Positions 25,051 through 34,137 of a stretch of 64,000 nt of DNA are shown here, piece after piece. Position 1 is the stretch's first letter; the number at the start of each line of letters is the position of its first letter. The stretch covers positions 56,821 to 120,820 of the forward strand of contig NZ_OMPU01000001.1 in the NCBI RefSeq assembly GCF_900313065.1. The letters run 5' to 3'. This stretch comes from Kiloniella sp. EL199 (GTDB taxonomy: Bacteria; Pseudomonadota; Alphaproteobacteria; Kiloniellales; Kiloniellaceae). A program made the translations under genes and the position numbers. The notes under the pieces are model-generated. The model made no database searches. It was not told where the DNA came from and saw only the letters and a list, made by a program, of their open reading frames with translations.

Positions 25051-25467
25051 CTAGCGTAAGCGCCCCAGAACGATTTTTTCCAGCGTGTTAAAGTCTTTGT
25101 TGCCGATATTCACAAAGCGGGCGCCGAGTTTGCCGTTGTCGGCGTCGGCGCGGCGGATTTCGATATCAATCTTGAAGGGATCAGCTTTTTTCAGCAGAAT
25201 TTCAAGATTGACGATATCCCCGACCTTTAGGCCCAGTGCGTCGATATCCAGCTTTTCGCCGTCTTCAACGATAACGTCCATGTCGCCGTACTGTTCCAGA
25301 TCTTCTTCCTCACCAGAAATACCTACGCCGCCGGGACTGATATCATTAATCGTCACCCGCACGCCCTTGAGGATGGCGTCCAGCCCCTTTAGCTTGGCAG
25401 CAAGGCTTACGGCGCGGCGATGGTCGCGTCTTCTTTCTTTGTTATAAACCGCTACTACCTTCGCCAT
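25051..25467 (-). CDS. PilZ-domain c-di-GMP-binding protein
   Basis: This 138-residue protein is a single PilZ domain. The c-di-GMP-binding RxxxR (RRDHRRAVSL) is near residues 13-19, followed by NDISPGGVGI (the D/NxSxxG motif, about 41-48) and the closing LGARFVNI strand. It has no membrane helix and no other domain. Single PilZ proteins are c-di-GMP effectors acting on motility, secretion or envelope enzymes by protein-protein contact. It is followed by a terminator. The start is separated from repeat copy E by 21 bp, so the repeat lies in its leader region. Confidence 0.9.
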   Translation of the reverse strand: MAKVVAVYNKERRRDHRRAVSLAAKLKGLDAILKGVRVTINDISPGGVGISGEEEDLEQYGDMDVIVEDGEKLDIDALGLKVGDIVNLEILLKKADPFKIDIEIRRADADNGKLGARFVNIGNKDFNTLEKIVLGRLR

Positions 25468-25488
25468 AAAACCCTAAAACCCCTTTTT

Positions 25489-25592
25489 ATAGTTATGCAA
25501 TCTAACTCTTCCTTAGCGTTGTTTCATCGTTCGTGTAGGTCGCCTACACGTCTCTCTTCACGCCTAAAGTAAAAGTCAGGTTTCATAACTAT
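25489..25592 (+). repeat. Dispersed palindromic repeat, copy E
   Basis: The left end ATAGTTATGCAATCTAACTC and the complement of the right end (CAGGTTTCATAACTAT) match closely. The core is the perfect palindrome GTGTAGG-TCG-CCTACAC at 25533-25549, flanked by GTTTCATCGTTC and TCTCTCTTCACGCC. It is 104 bp and lies between the divergent PilZ and FemAB-like genes. Confidence 0.9.
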
Positions 25593-25714
25593 GGTTGTTG
25601 AACCTGTATAATAATAGCACGAATATATCGGGAAATCATTTACAAAGCCATAGATAAAGCATTATGGATAATAGATGATTCGCCAAAAAAACAATTGCTT
25701 GTAACAGCCTGTCT

Positions 25715-26710
25715 ATGCCCGATAAAGCCCGGAAAAAGCCATCTGACACCCCTTCCCCGAATATCCCGCCCCTGGATATCAAGTGGAACGACGTTTCCGT
25801 GCGCCAGTGGCGGGACCTTGTGCGCAAGGCCGGGCAATCAAACCTGTTGCAAAGCTGGCCCTATGCGCAAGCCGTCTTGTTGACCGAACGTCTGGTCGGC
25901 AAGTTCGCCACCATTTACTGGCAGGGACGCATTGTTGGCATCTGTCAGGTGCTGGAACAAAAGCTGTTGGGCGTGTTTCACAAGGTACGGCTCTATCGCG
26001 GGCCGCTGTGGCTGGAACCCGATATCCCGCAAGAGGTTCACGAATTCTTCTGGGCGGAAATCAAAAAATGCTATCCATCCCGCCCCTGGCGCTTTCGATA
26101 CTTCCTGCCGGAAATGCCGGATACAGAAGCAAACCGTGCCTTGCTGGCAAAGTTTGGCCTGAACCGTATTCAGACCGAGGGCTATTCATCTATCTGGCTG
26201 GACCTGACACAGCCCGAAGAAACCTTGCGCGCGAACCTGAAACAGAACTGGCGCAATACCCTGAACCAGTCAGAAAAAAAGGGGCTTTCACAGGAACTGG
26301 ACACAGAGGGCAAACACCTGAACTGGCTGCTCAAACTCAGCGAGATGGACAAGATCCTCAAGGAATTCAAAGGGCCAAGCCCTGCACTGGTCGCGCACCT
26401 GAAACGCTTTACAAAGGACCGGGGCGATTTCCTGTTGATGCGTGCGCTACTTGATGGCGAAGCGGTGGGGGCCATCCTCTTGTTCCTGCACGAAGGCAGT
26501 GCAACCTATCTGGTGGGCTGGAACTCACAGGAAGGGCGCGATGCCCGCGCGCACAATTACCTCTTGTGGCATGCTTTGCTGGAGCTGAAAAAGCGCGATA
26601 TCAAATGGCTCGACCTCGGCGGGATCAACCCCGATGATGCCAAGGGCGTGACCTTCTTCAAAAAAGGCCTCGGCGGCACCCCCTTCACCCTCATCGGCAG
26701 CTACAACTAG
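25715..26710 (+). CDS. FemAB/FemX-like (GNAT-fold) aminoacyl or acyl transferase
   Basis: The 331-residue protein shows two GNAT-like halves as in the FemAB/BioF2-like family: about 25-170 (YAQAVLLTERLVGKFATIYW, LYRGPLWL) and about 175-325, ending in LDLGGINPDDAKGVTFFKKGLGG, the signature of FemX-type proteins. Gram-positive relatives add amino acids to lipid II, while proteobacterial members more often act on exopolysaccharide or cell-surface intermediates. No signal peptide is present. The start codon at 25715 is a plausible ATG but with a weak Shine-Dalgarno. A small perfect hairpin terminator follows the stop. Confidence 0.8.
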   Translation: MPDKARKKPSDTPSPNIPPLDIKWNDVSVRQWRDLVRKAGQSNLLQSWPYAQAVLLTERLVGKFATIYWQGRIVGICQVLEQKLLGVFHKVRLYRGPLWLEPDIPQEVHEFFWAEIKKCYPSRPWRFRYFLPEMPDTEANRALLAKFGLNRIQTEGYSSIWLDLTQPEETLRANLKQNWRNTLNQSEKKGLSQELDTEGKHLNWLLKLSEMDKILKEFKGPSPALVAHLKRFTKDRGDFLLMRALLDGEAVGAILLFLHEGSATYLVGWNSQEGRDARAHNYLLWHALLELKKRDIKWLDLGGINPDDAKGVTFFKKGLGGTPFTLIGSYN

Positions 26711-26733
26711 GTGGCTATAGCCACTTCTTTTTA
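26711..26733 (+). terminator. Short intrinsic terminator after the FemAB-like gene
   Basis: GTGGC-TATA-GCCAC (26711-26724) is a perfect hairpin directly after the stop codon and is followed by TTCTTTTTAT. It separates the FemAB-like gene from the convergent YeeE/YedE gene. Confidence 0.65.
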
Positions 26734-27894
26734 TAGGGCGATTACCCTTCTTACTCTGACGCCGATCATATTCCCGGCAAGAGCGGCGAAGAGCCAAACC
26801 CAGCCGTGCACACTGCCCGATGCGACGCCGCTGAAAAAGGCACCGATGTTACAGCCATAGGCCAAACGCGCGCCATAGCCCAACATCAAGCCACCGATCA
26901 GGGCCGTGACAATGCCTTTGGTCGTGACGTTTTGTGACTTGCCAAACTTTCCCGCCAGAACCGCCGCGCTCATGGCCCCGGCGACAATCCCGATATTGGT
27001 GGCAGAGGCATCGCTTTTGAACACCGACCGATCCAACGCCGCCATCCGCCCGGACCAATAGGGAATGTCGGACAGATCCGCGCCAAGGAAAGACACCATC
27101 TTGCCACCCCACAGCGTAATGCCCGATGTAATCCCCCACGGATGCCCCAACAGCGCCAGCATGGCAAAGTTCAGCAAGGCCAGCGCTACAGCCCCGAGGA
27201 CAAGCGGCCATGGTCCCGTGGTTATTCGTGTGAACAAGGGAGTTTTGGGTCCATCCTCTGTTTCCTTGATCAAAAAGCTTTTATTTTCGATCTTGCGGAC
27301 AAAGAGATAGAGCAAGGCAAAGACAAGCAGATGCAGGATCAAAGCCTGTTCCCATCCCCAGAGGTTCACCATGGAAACGGCTTTCCATTTGGGCAGCGCG
27401 TGCCAGAATGGCAGATGCACCGTCGCAATGACCGACCCCAGCATAAAGGTGATCAGCGTCACCACCATGCGAACACTGCCACCACCCACGGTAAAGAGCG
27501 TCCCACTGGCACAGCCCCCCGCGATTTGCATGCCGATGCCAAAGACAAAGGCCCCGACCACAACACCCGTTCCCGCTGGTGCAACAAAACCCGATGCCCT
27601 GTGGCCCAGAATGGTACCGCTATCAAGCACAGGAAAGAACAACGTGACCACAACCGCAAGCATGACAATCTGCGCCTTGAGCCCTGCCCCCCAGCCCTCG
27701 GTCAAAAAGCGTCGCCATGCCGAGGTAAAACCAAAAGCCGCGTGATAGAGACTAATGCCAAGGGCAATGCCCAGTCCCGTCGCGATTGCCGATCGCTGCC
27801 CCATATAAAAATACAGCACAACAAGCGCCAGCAGAGAGATTACCAGTGGCAAATACCTGTTTGGAGAGATGATGTAGCTTGTTTGCGCCTGCAT
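26731..27894 (-). CDS. YeeE/YedE-family sulfur-compound transporter
   Basis: This 387-residue inner-membrane protein has about nine to ten helices and two copies of the YeeE signature: IAGGCASGTLFTVGGG in the first half and GYGARLAYGCNIGAFFSGVASG in the second. The conserved cysteines match those of the thiosulfate transporter TsuA (YeeE), in which they relay thiosulfate. The family imports thiosulfate or a related sulfane compound. No TusA/YeeD partner is adjacent in the window. The PLP desulfhydrase family gene at 14.6 kb and methionine gamma-lyase at 57.6 kb suggest general sulfur metabolism, without direct linkage. Confidence 0.87.
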   Translation of the reverse strand: MQAQTSYIISPNRYLPLVISLLALVVLYFYMGQRSAIATGLGIALGISLYHAAFGFTSAWRRFLTEGWGAGLKAQIVMLAVVVTLFFPVLDSGTILGHRASGFVAPAGTGVVVGAFVFGIGMQIAGGCASGTLFTVGGGSVRMVVTLITFMLGSVIATVHLPFWHALPKWKAVSMVNLWGWEQALILHLLVFALLYLFVRKIENKSFLIKETEDGPKTPLFTRITTGPWPLVLGAVALALLNFAMLALLGHPWGITSGITLWGGKMVSFLGADLSDIPYWSGRMAALDRSVFKSDASATNIGIVAGAMSAAVLAGKFGKSQNVTTKGIVTALIGGLMLGYGARLAYGCNIGAFFSGVASGSVHGWVWLFAALAGNMIGVRVRRVIAL

Positions 27895-28213
27895 TATAAT
27901 GGTTCGCTTGATAAATTATTTAGATCAGACTTCTTAACTGACTTTGAGCGTATCATACCTACCCAGTAACTCTTTTCCTTTCACAATTTTGTCAGAAGGC
28001 TGTGTCCGGCCTGTGAAGAGTGTTTGAGCGCAGAGACAAAAATCAGAGCTATTCTGCTGCTTTGGGCCAGCGCAAGCCTTATCACGGTGATCACAACCAC
28101 CTAAAACACTAAGGTTTGACATCTTTTGTGCACTGGAAATTCCCCCCCGATGCATGCCATATGGAGTTCAAGATTTGAAATCTGCCGTATAAAAATTGCT
28201 ATGGAGGCACCCC
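27895..28213. other. Intergenic region, 319 bp, no gene recognised
   Basis: This separates the divergent YeeE/YedE gene and TPR-protein gene and should carry both promoters. Open frames in it are short and lack coding character. I see no dispersed repeat copy, RNA gene or terminator. Confidence 0.6.
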
Positions 28214-29602
28214 GTGTTGTTTGATTGTCGTGGACACGCAGTAACAGCTTTGAATCAAAACGCCGTTGATCACTTTGACAATACAGTCTCCCTCTTTCTC
28301 GCCCATTCAAAGAAAACACCCGAAGCTCTTGGCCTGACCCTTGCCGCCGATCCGCAAATGGTTCTGGCGCTGATTGCCAAGGGCTTTTTCTACAAGATGC
28401 TGGCCAAGGTTGAAACAGACCCCGTTGCGCTGGAATCCTTGTTCAAAGCAAAGCTGTCGGTCAGAGAACGCGGCGCCAACCACCGCGAAAGCGAGCTGCT
28501 AACCGCCCTGGAAGAATGGTGTTACGGCAATCTGGATAAAGCTATCGCCCGACTGGATGCCCTGTTGGACGACTATCCCCTTGATGCTCTGAGCGTCAAG
28601 ATCACCCACGCCTGTCAGTTTATTCGTGGCCGAAACCACGGCATGCGGGCCTCGACCACCAAAATCATGAGTGCCTGGAACGAAGGTGTGCGTGACTACG
28701 GCTTTATTCTAGGCTGTCACAGCTTTGGTCTGGAAGAAACCGGGTCCTACGAAGAAGCGGAAAAAACAGGTAAACAGGGGGTAGAGATCGCCCCAAACGA
28801 TGCATGGGGCACCCACGCTGTCGGTCACGTACTGGAAATGTCCAACCGTCCATCAGAAGGCATTAGCTGGCTTAGCCAATACCAGAACGAGTGGGAAAAC
28901 TGTAACAACTTCTCGTACCATATGCACTGGCACAAGGCGCTGTTCCATCTGGAACTGGGCCAAAAGGACGAAGTTCTTCGCCTGTATGATTCCTACATCC
29001 GCAAAGACCATACCGATGATTTCCGCGACATCAGCAATGGCGTTTCCCTGCTCTACCGTCTGGAACTAGAGGGCGTCAATGTCGGCAATCGCTGGGAAGA
29101 AATGGCAAAGCTGTCTGCCAACCACGTCAACGACCACAGTCTGGCCTTTGCCGATGCGCACTATCTTCTCGCCATCCTGAGCAGTGGCAACACCAAAGCC
29201 GCCGACGCCTTTATTGAAACAATGCGAGAGAAAGCAGAGGGTGAAGGCACGGCGCAGGAAATCTTCCGCAACTATGGCATGCCACTGGCAAAGGCAATTC
29301 ATGCCTGTAAAACAGGAAATGACGCGCAGTGCGTTGACCATCTTTTGCCCGTCTTTGATGACCTGCAACAAATCGGCGGTAGCCACGCCCAGCGCGATGT
29401 CTTCCACAGGCTCCTGATCGATGCGTCTATCAGGGCAGAGCGATATTCAACAGCGAAAGGCCTTCTTGATACCCGCCTCAAACAACGCCCGGAAAACCCC
29501 TGGGCCATGAAAAGGCTGGCAAAAATCCCGGAAACGGCAAAGGCCAGGAAAGCGCAAACAGAAACCGCGAATACAATACAGAACGTCGAGTTAGTTTCTT
29601 AA
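28214..29602 (+). CDS. Tetratricopeptide repeat protein, TTC38 family (copy 1)
   Basis: I start at GTG 28214 because GGAGG at 28203-28207 is 6 bp upstream. The roughly 462-residue protein is helical throughout with TPR-like repeats, and carries the TTC38 hallmark segments HAVGHVLEMSNRPSEGISWL (about 205-225) and NNFSYHMHWHKALFHLE. The His/Trp-rich phrase is typical of this family, found in many bacteria and animals, with unknown biochemical function. A second homologue is at 55993-57378. Its 3' end lies 7 bp from a convergent oxidoreductase gene. It has no signal peptide or membrane helix, so it is presumably a cytoplasmic scaffold. Confidence 0.85.
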   Translation: MLFDCRGHAVTALNQNAVDHFDNTVSLFLAHSKKTPEALGLTLAADPQMVLALIAKGFFYKMLAKVETDPVALESLFKAKLSVRERGANHRESELLTALEEWCYGNLDKAIARLDALLDDYPLDALSVKITHACQFIRGRNHGMRASTTKIMSAWNEGVRDYGFILGCHSFGLEETGSYEEAEKTGKQGVEIAPNDAWGTHAVGHVLEMSNRPSEGISWLSQYQNEWENCNNFSYHMHWHKALFHLELGQKDEVLRLYDSYIRKDHTDDFRDISNGVSLLYRLELEGVNVGNRWEEMAKLSANHVNDHSLAFADAHYLLAILSSGNTKAADAFIETMREKAEGEGTAQEIFRNYGMPLAKAIHACKTGNDAQCVDHLLPVFDDLQQIGGSHAQRDVFHRLLIDASIRAERYSTAKGLLDTRLKQRPENPWAMKRLAKIPETAKARKAQTETANTIQNVELVS

Positions 29603-29609
29603 ACTTGAT

Positions 29610-30953
29610 TTAAGCAGACATGCCCAGTTTAATCGGCGATCCATCGTGAAAACGATCAAGTTTAAAACGACTAAGATCATATTCCATGGGTCGCCCACAT
29701 ATCAAATCAGCAACAACCTTGCCCATACCGGGGCCAATGCCAAAACCATGTCCACTCAAACCTGAAACCATATAAAACCCCTTGATATGATCTGCTTCTG
29801 AAACAATTGGCAGAACATCCGGTGTGGTTTCAATCATACCAGCCCAACTCTCAACAAAAGCTGCATTTGCCAGTTCGGGGACATGAGTACGCAAATTCTC
29901 TCGCATCTGCTTCAACATGCTCTGATCCGGTTTGGGACTTAGTACTCTGTTCCTTTCAAACGGAGACACGACAGTCGGATTCTTTTTCGCCCGATACCCA
30001 ATTTCCTTAAAGAAAGATCTGTCAAATTTCAGTGAAACATCCCGATAGGATTTTTTCAGTAAAGGGAGAAACTTTGGTAAATATCGGAAACTGTCGGGTA
30101 TGATTGAATGAGAGGATTGGTCGGCTAAGGCGATACTATATCCGCCGTCTGTTCTCCGGCGAAAAGCAATATTTTCAGATGCCGCATTTCCCTGAAAAAA
30201 ATCCGCGACTGGCTCTGTACGCGCAACAGTTCCCTTAACTCTCAATTGAGGAAGAGCTATATTATGATGTCCCGCAAAAAGAGAGGACCACGCCCCCGCA
30301 GCAGATACTACCTGTTTGGCTTCTACTCGTCCCAATTCTGTATGTACGCCAGATAACTTACCCGCAACAACATCCAAAGAACGAACAGCACAGTTTTCAA
30401 TAATTTTCACACCAAGACGCTGTGCCGCTCTTGCCAGTCTGGGAACAGCAATAGAGGGTTCAGCCCGACCATCAGATGCTGTATAGATCGCACTCTTCCA
30501 ATACTTATCCTTTTGACCTAACAGGGATTGAACTTCCCGCCCGCTTAGTGATTTGGTATCCAAGCTATGTTCACGGGCAATATCAAGCCAATCCTCGTTT
30601 TCCTGCTCCATAGCATCGGTCTCGGCAAGGTACAAACAACCACACTGCCGAAATCCAAGATCTTCACCAATTTCCTCGGCCAGTCCCTGCCAAATACGCA
30701 GGCTTTCTTTCATAATGGGTAATTCAGAACTATGACGCCCCTGTTGGCGCACCCACCCCCAATTACGACTGGATTGCTCTCCTGCAACCCGCCCCTTTTC
30801 GCAAACAAGAACTTTTTTCCCCTGTTTACCCAGGAAATATGCGATCGAAATACCAATAATGCCAGCACCGATTACAACCACATCAACTTCTCTTGGAAGC
30901 GTGTCTTTAAAGGTTATCGGAGAATTTTCATTTAAGATCATCCAAACGACCAT
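29610..30953 (-). CDS. FAD-dependent oxidoreductase, DadA-like (DAO family)
   Basis: The 447-residue protein opens with a Rossmann FAD-binding motif (VVVIGAGIIGISIAYFLG, GxGxxG at 29-34) and continues through a DAO-type fold. NWGWVRQQGR, the C-terminal VSGLSGHGFGIGPGMGK and the Leu/Ile-rich central part are typical of DadA-like D-amino-acid dehydrogenases and related amine oxidases. No membrane helix is seen. A start at 30941 is also possible; no strong Shine-Dalgarno separates the two. Substrate is not determined: D-amino acids, sarcosine-like or polyamine substrates are all possible. It is divergent from a DUF1761 gene. Confidence 0.83.
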   Translation of the reverse strand: MVVWMILNENSPITFKDTLPREVDVVVIGAGIIGISIAYFLGKQGKKVLVCEKGRVAGEQSSRNWGWVRQQGRHSSELPIMKESLRIWQGLAEEIGEDLGFRQCGCLYLAETDAMEQENEDWLDIAREHSLDTKSLSGREVQSLLGQKDKYWKSAIYTASDGRAEPSIAVPRLARAAQRLGVKIIENCAVRSLDVVAGKLSGVHTELGRVEAKQVVSAAGAWSSLFAGHHNIALPQLRVKGTVARTEPVADFFQGNAASENIAFRRRTDGGYSIALADQSSHSIIPDSFRYLPKFLPLLKKSYRDVSLKFDRSFFKEIGYRAKKNPTVVSPFERNRVLSPKPDQSMLKQMRENLRTHVPELANAAFVESWAGMIETTPDVLPIVSEADHIKGFYMVSGLSGHGFGIGPGMGKVVADLICGRPMEYDLSRFKLDRFHDGSPIKLGMSA

Positions 30954-31088
30954 ACCCGAAATTAAAAAATAATGAATCTATTAGACTTAAAAGAGAACAA
31001 AGAACAGAGAAAATCAATTGTTATCCCATGTAAAGAAAGATTATTATTTTATCGGTTTGTTATAATTCCCAAACATGGGGAGTTGAGG

Positions 31089-31472
31089 ATGGATGAATTA
31101 ACAGATGTAAATTGGTTAGCAACAGCTATTGGGACAGTCACCAGTTTTTTAATAGGATGGGCGTGGTACAGCCCGCTTTTGTTCGGGGAAAAATGGGCCG
31201 AAGGGTCCCGTGTAGCGCTTGGCAGCGCAGACAAAATGCCTGTCTTTGCCATGGTCACGCAGCTTCTGGCACTTTTGGTTCTGTCCACCGTCATCGCGAT
31301 TACGGCAAGTAACAATGCGCTTTTTACTGCGTTGCTCGCCATATTGGCAGTCGCGCTGTTTATTGCCTCCACAGGCAGCTTCGTTCGTAAATCGACCTAT
31401 GCCATGACAGTTGATTTCTTTTACATCCTGCTAGCTGGCACCGTGATGATTGCCGTACAGGGTTTGCTGTAG
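31089..31472 (+). CDS. DUF1761 domain-containing membrane protein
   Basis: I start at ATG 31089 (MDELTDVNWLATAIG) because a GGGGAG/GAGG Shine-Dalgarno precedes it and upstream in-frame sequence does not look coding. The 127-residue protein has four membrane helices and the DUF1761 pattern: WLATAIGTVTSFLIGWAWYSPLLFG in the first helix (split for length) and GSFVRKSTYAMTVDFFYILL near the end. The family is of unknown function and is found in many proteobacteria. It follows a divergent promoter region with the DadA-like gene. Confidence 0.8.
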   Translation: MDELTDVNWLATAIGTVTSFLIGWAWYSPLLFGEKWAEGSRVALGSADKMPVFAMVTQLLALLVLSTVIAITASNNALFTALLAILAVALFIASTGSFVRKSTYAMTVDFFYILLAGTVMIAVQGLL

Positions 31473-31577
31473 TCCAGTTTGTTATAATCAGAGCATCAGG
31501 GCTTATTTAAGTAGTGACCCGAGCATACACAGAGGAGTCTAGGTAAGCCCACTGCTCCCAATCTGGTCCGCCAGCTC

Positions 31578-32579
31578 CTACGAACACAAAATAGAGTTTC
31601 GGGACACTATCGACGCCGGGATTATATGATCGTTTTCTATCCCCAACTCCACGGTATCATCACGGCTTTCCCCAAGAATTTCTGAACTACTTTCTGCTCT
31701 CTCTGCTTTAAATTTGCTATCGATAAAGACCAATGCCTGTTCAATCTCGTCCCGCCACAGTTTCCATGTATGATTGCCATTAGTAATCCGCAATTCGGAC
31801 GGAAGCTTCCTGCTTTTGAGTTCCTGATAGAGCGCAAAAGTGCCTTCGTAGAGGCCAAACCAGTCATCATCCCCGACCGTCAGGTAAGTATGAGGGAAGC
31901 TTTCAGTTTTTGCATTCTGCAGAGCGGTAAAAACATTTTCGCGGTTAAAGATCTCCACTGAAAAGGGATCACCAAAGGCCCCGGCAAAAAGCTTTATCTG
32001 CACAGGCTTAAAATAGTCTGTACTTTCAATATTAGGAAAAACTGCCGGGCTTAAACCAGCAGTAGCGATGTATTGTTCCGGAACTTCAAAAGCAAATTTC
32101 AATGCCCCGTAGCCCCCCATGGATAAGCCTGCAATAGCGCGTGTTTCTTTTGTGACTTTATTCGCCAGAAGACCTTCCATTACAACCGGAAGCTCTTGCC
32201 CAAGACCGGATTGAAAAGCACCATGCTTTTCCGAATTCAGATACCAGGACTTCCCCGCAGCAGGCATTACAACAACAAGGGGGTCAATCACTTTCTTAGC
32301 AACCAATCGATCCAAAGTTTTTGCAACTTGTCCCGCCTTTAGCCAGTCCTTATGTGATCCACCATACCCATGCAAAAGATAAAGAACGGGATATAACCTG
32401 TTATTAACACAGTATTTTTCAGGGAGATAAATCGAATAATCCAACGGGGTTTGGAAACTCGGCAAGGTAACTTTCTGATCCGTAATAACGAGCCCCTGCG
32501 CAAAGGCTGTAAAGGTCCATACCAACCCTAAACAGATAGCACCAATACCAACAAAGAACAGTTTAGTTACTTTACGCAA
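31578..32579 (-). CDS. Secreted esterase (alpha/beta hydrolase, esterase D/feruloyl-esterase type)
   Basis: The 333-residue protein has a Sec signal peptide (about 1-27, ending TAFAQ) and an alpha/beta-hydrolase fold with LLHGYGGSH (oxyanion region), nucleophile elbow GLSMGGYGA with Ser153, an acid in GDDDWFG, and NGNHTW with the catalytic His. This places it among the S-formylglutathione-hydrolase/antigen-85-type esterases exported to the periplasm. It starts 25 bp after the opgC stop on the same strand, so it may remove or adjust ester groups (for example succinyl) on periplasmic glucans. That role is inferred from linkage only. Confidence 0.83.
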   Translation of the reverse strand: MRKVTKLFFVGIGAICLGLVWTFTAFAQGLVITDQKVTLPSFQTPLDYSIYLPEKYCVNNRLYPVLYLLHGYGGSHKDWLKAGQVAKTLDRLVAKKVIDPLVVVMPAAGKSWYLNSEKHGAFQSGLGQELPVVMEGLLANKVTKETRAIAGLSMGGYGALKFAFEVPEQYIATAGLSPAVFPNIESTDYFKPVQIKLFAGAFGDPFSVEIFNRENVFTALQNAKTESFPHTYLTVGDDDWFGLYEGTFALYQELKSRKLPSELRITNGNHTWKLWRDEIEQALVFIDSKFKAERAESSSEILGESRDDTVELGIENDHIIPASIVSRNSILCS

Positions 32580-32604
32580 ACTTCCCCCCGATCAACAATT
32601 CCTC

Positions 32605-33861
32605 TTACTCTGCAGGCTGTGCTGCTCGTGCGTTCAAATCCGTTTCAGGTTTTGTCGTCTCTGGTGGGATAGGCTTAGTTGCTGCCTGTCGCCACGGTGA
32701 AGATTTAACCCACCCCATAAGATAGGCGAAACCGATCAAGATAGCCATGCCGGTAACATTAACAACTGTTAGCCCCAAAGCATCGCGACCAATCTGATCT
32801 AGAACAATGCCGCCTGTCCAGGACAGTGTCATACCCAACAGGAAAACCGGTAGAGCTTGTTGCCCACATTTGATCAACGGCTTGAAATAACGGTGTCTGA
32901 GGATCTGCTCCCGGCCTTTCAACAAGGTCACGCAAATGTACGCAAGAGCCAGAAAATGTAACCAGCGCAAAAGACCAAAGTTGGTTTTCTTGAAACCAAG
33001 AATAAGCTCGGCACGAACATCCTTCAATTCAGGTATGGCACGCATAATTGGCCAGTTACTGATTGGAATCAGTGCAACCACAAAAACAATACAGGCAATA
33101 AGCAGCCACTTGTTAGGCGGTGGAGCCTTGATCCACCTTGCAGATATGGCAAAACCAGTAAAGAACAGCAACTGCCACGTCAGTGGGTTAAAAAACCACG
33201 GGCGATCTGAGAAAGGTTCGGCAGGAAATTCCAGTTGCCACTGCCAGCTTGCTGCGTATAGAGCGATCGAGAAAGCAGGAACCAGATAAGGATGTACCCG
33301 AGCCAGCAGGATAACCACAGGGACCAACGCCAAAACACCGATATACATAGGCATAATATCGAAAAAATTTGGCACGTAAGTCAGCGTAAACAGAGCTGCG
33401 AGGCCCTCAGCTGTATTATTGAAAAAGTATGTCAGGTTGAGCTTGCCGATATAATTGAAATCAACGAAGTATGCCGTTGCAACGGCACAGACCGTCGCCA
33501 GAACAAAAAAGAGACCCAGATGCGCCATATAAAGTTGAACACAGCGAATTACGATGCGCATCGTTCCCATGAAGAAGCCGGAACGTCGGAAAGTACCGCC
33601 AAAGGCAATTGCTGCGGCAAAGCCCGAACAGAAAACAAACATTTCAGCCGCATCACTGGGGCCAAACCGTGCCGGAATAAACTTTGCCCAATAGTTACCG
33701 GGGACATGCGCAACAAAGATAATCAGCATGGCAACACCACGGAAAAAATCCAGCCGCGGATCACGCACTTTTTTACCCCCATTCGTAGCCCCGTTAGCTT
33801 GAATAGCTTGGGCTGCTGGCGATAACTTATTCTCAGTAGGTTGCTCGTTCGCTTTATACAT
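32605..33861 (-). CDS. opgC: OpgC-type glucan acyltransferase (succinyltransferase family)
   Basis: This 418-residue inner-membrane protein has about ten helices after a short cytoplasmic N-terminus. The signature RLDFFRGVAMLIIFVAHVPG is near residue 40 and a His at the end of the first helix is the expected acyltransferase residue; SDAAEMFVFCSGFA follows. OpgC adds succinyl groups to osmoregulated periplasmic glucans in Rhodobacter and E. coli. The divergent opgD/G and opgH genes 256 bp away complete a glucan module, and a secreted esterase follows opgC. The acyl donor is not shown by sequence. Confidence 0.85.
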   Translation of the reverse strand: MYKANEQPTENKLSPAAQAIQANGATNGGKKVRDPRLDFFRGVAMLIIFVAHVPGNYWAKFIPARFGPSDAAEMFVFCSGFAAAIAFGGTFRRSGFFMGTMRIVIRCVQLYMAHLGLFFVLATVCAVATAYFVDFNYIGKLNLTYFFNNTAEGLAALFTLTYVPNFFDIMPMYIGVLALVPVVILLARVHPYLVPAFSIALYAASWQWQLEFPAEPFSDRPWFFNPLTWQLLFFTGFAISARWIKAPPPNKWLLIACIVFVVALIPISNWPIMRAIPELKDVRAELILGFKKTNFGLLRWLHFLALAYICVTLLKGREQILRHRYFKPLIKCGQQALPVFLLGMTLSWTGGIVLDQIGRDALGLTVVNVTGMAILIGFAYLMGWVKSSPWRQAATKPIPPETTKPETDLNARAAQPAE

Positions 33862-34137
33862 TCACTCTTTATCCGGCCGATTCACAATTCGTAAAGAGGT
33901 CTCTATAATGAAAATGATACCTGATCAACTCCCCGTACAGTAAACCTTGTTCGCGAACTTGTGATGAGGATTGTATACCCCTTCACTTTGGGAAAGTTTA
34001 AAAAAAACCAATCTATTATGGAGAGACATTAAATCATAATAAGGTAAAAAAAATGCAATGACACAGAAATATCCCTTGAAAAACCATTACATTTCAGCGA
34101 CTTCCTCTGTATTAATTTGAACTTGAATCATTGCACA
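33862..34137. other. Divergent regulatory region between opgC and opgD
   Basis: This 276-bp, A/T-rich region serves both glucan transcription units. It contains a 10-bp palindrome GTTCGCGAAC at 33949-33958 whose meaning is unknown. There is no open frame of coding quality. Confidence 0.45.

Noticed and set aside
15652..25592. Dispersed palindromic repeats as insertion sequences
   Set aside because: Copies are only 104-131 bp, have no transposase nearby and no clear target-site duplications that I could see.
25783..26454. Out-of-frame open frame inside the FemAB-like gene (223 codons)
   Set aside because: It is Arg/Gly-rich with no recognised motif; the FemAB frame has consistent family motifs throughout.
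27142..27969. Long open frame antisense to the YeeE/YedE gene (275 codons)
   Set aside because: The protein is biased to Gln, Arg and His as expected of a shadow frame, while the opposite strand has clear YeeE motifs.
33949..33958. GTTCGCGAAC palindrome as an SOS box
   Set aside because: Alphaproteobacterial LexA uses a direct repeat GTTC-N7-GTTC, and glucan genes are not known SOS members; the short palindrome may be chance.
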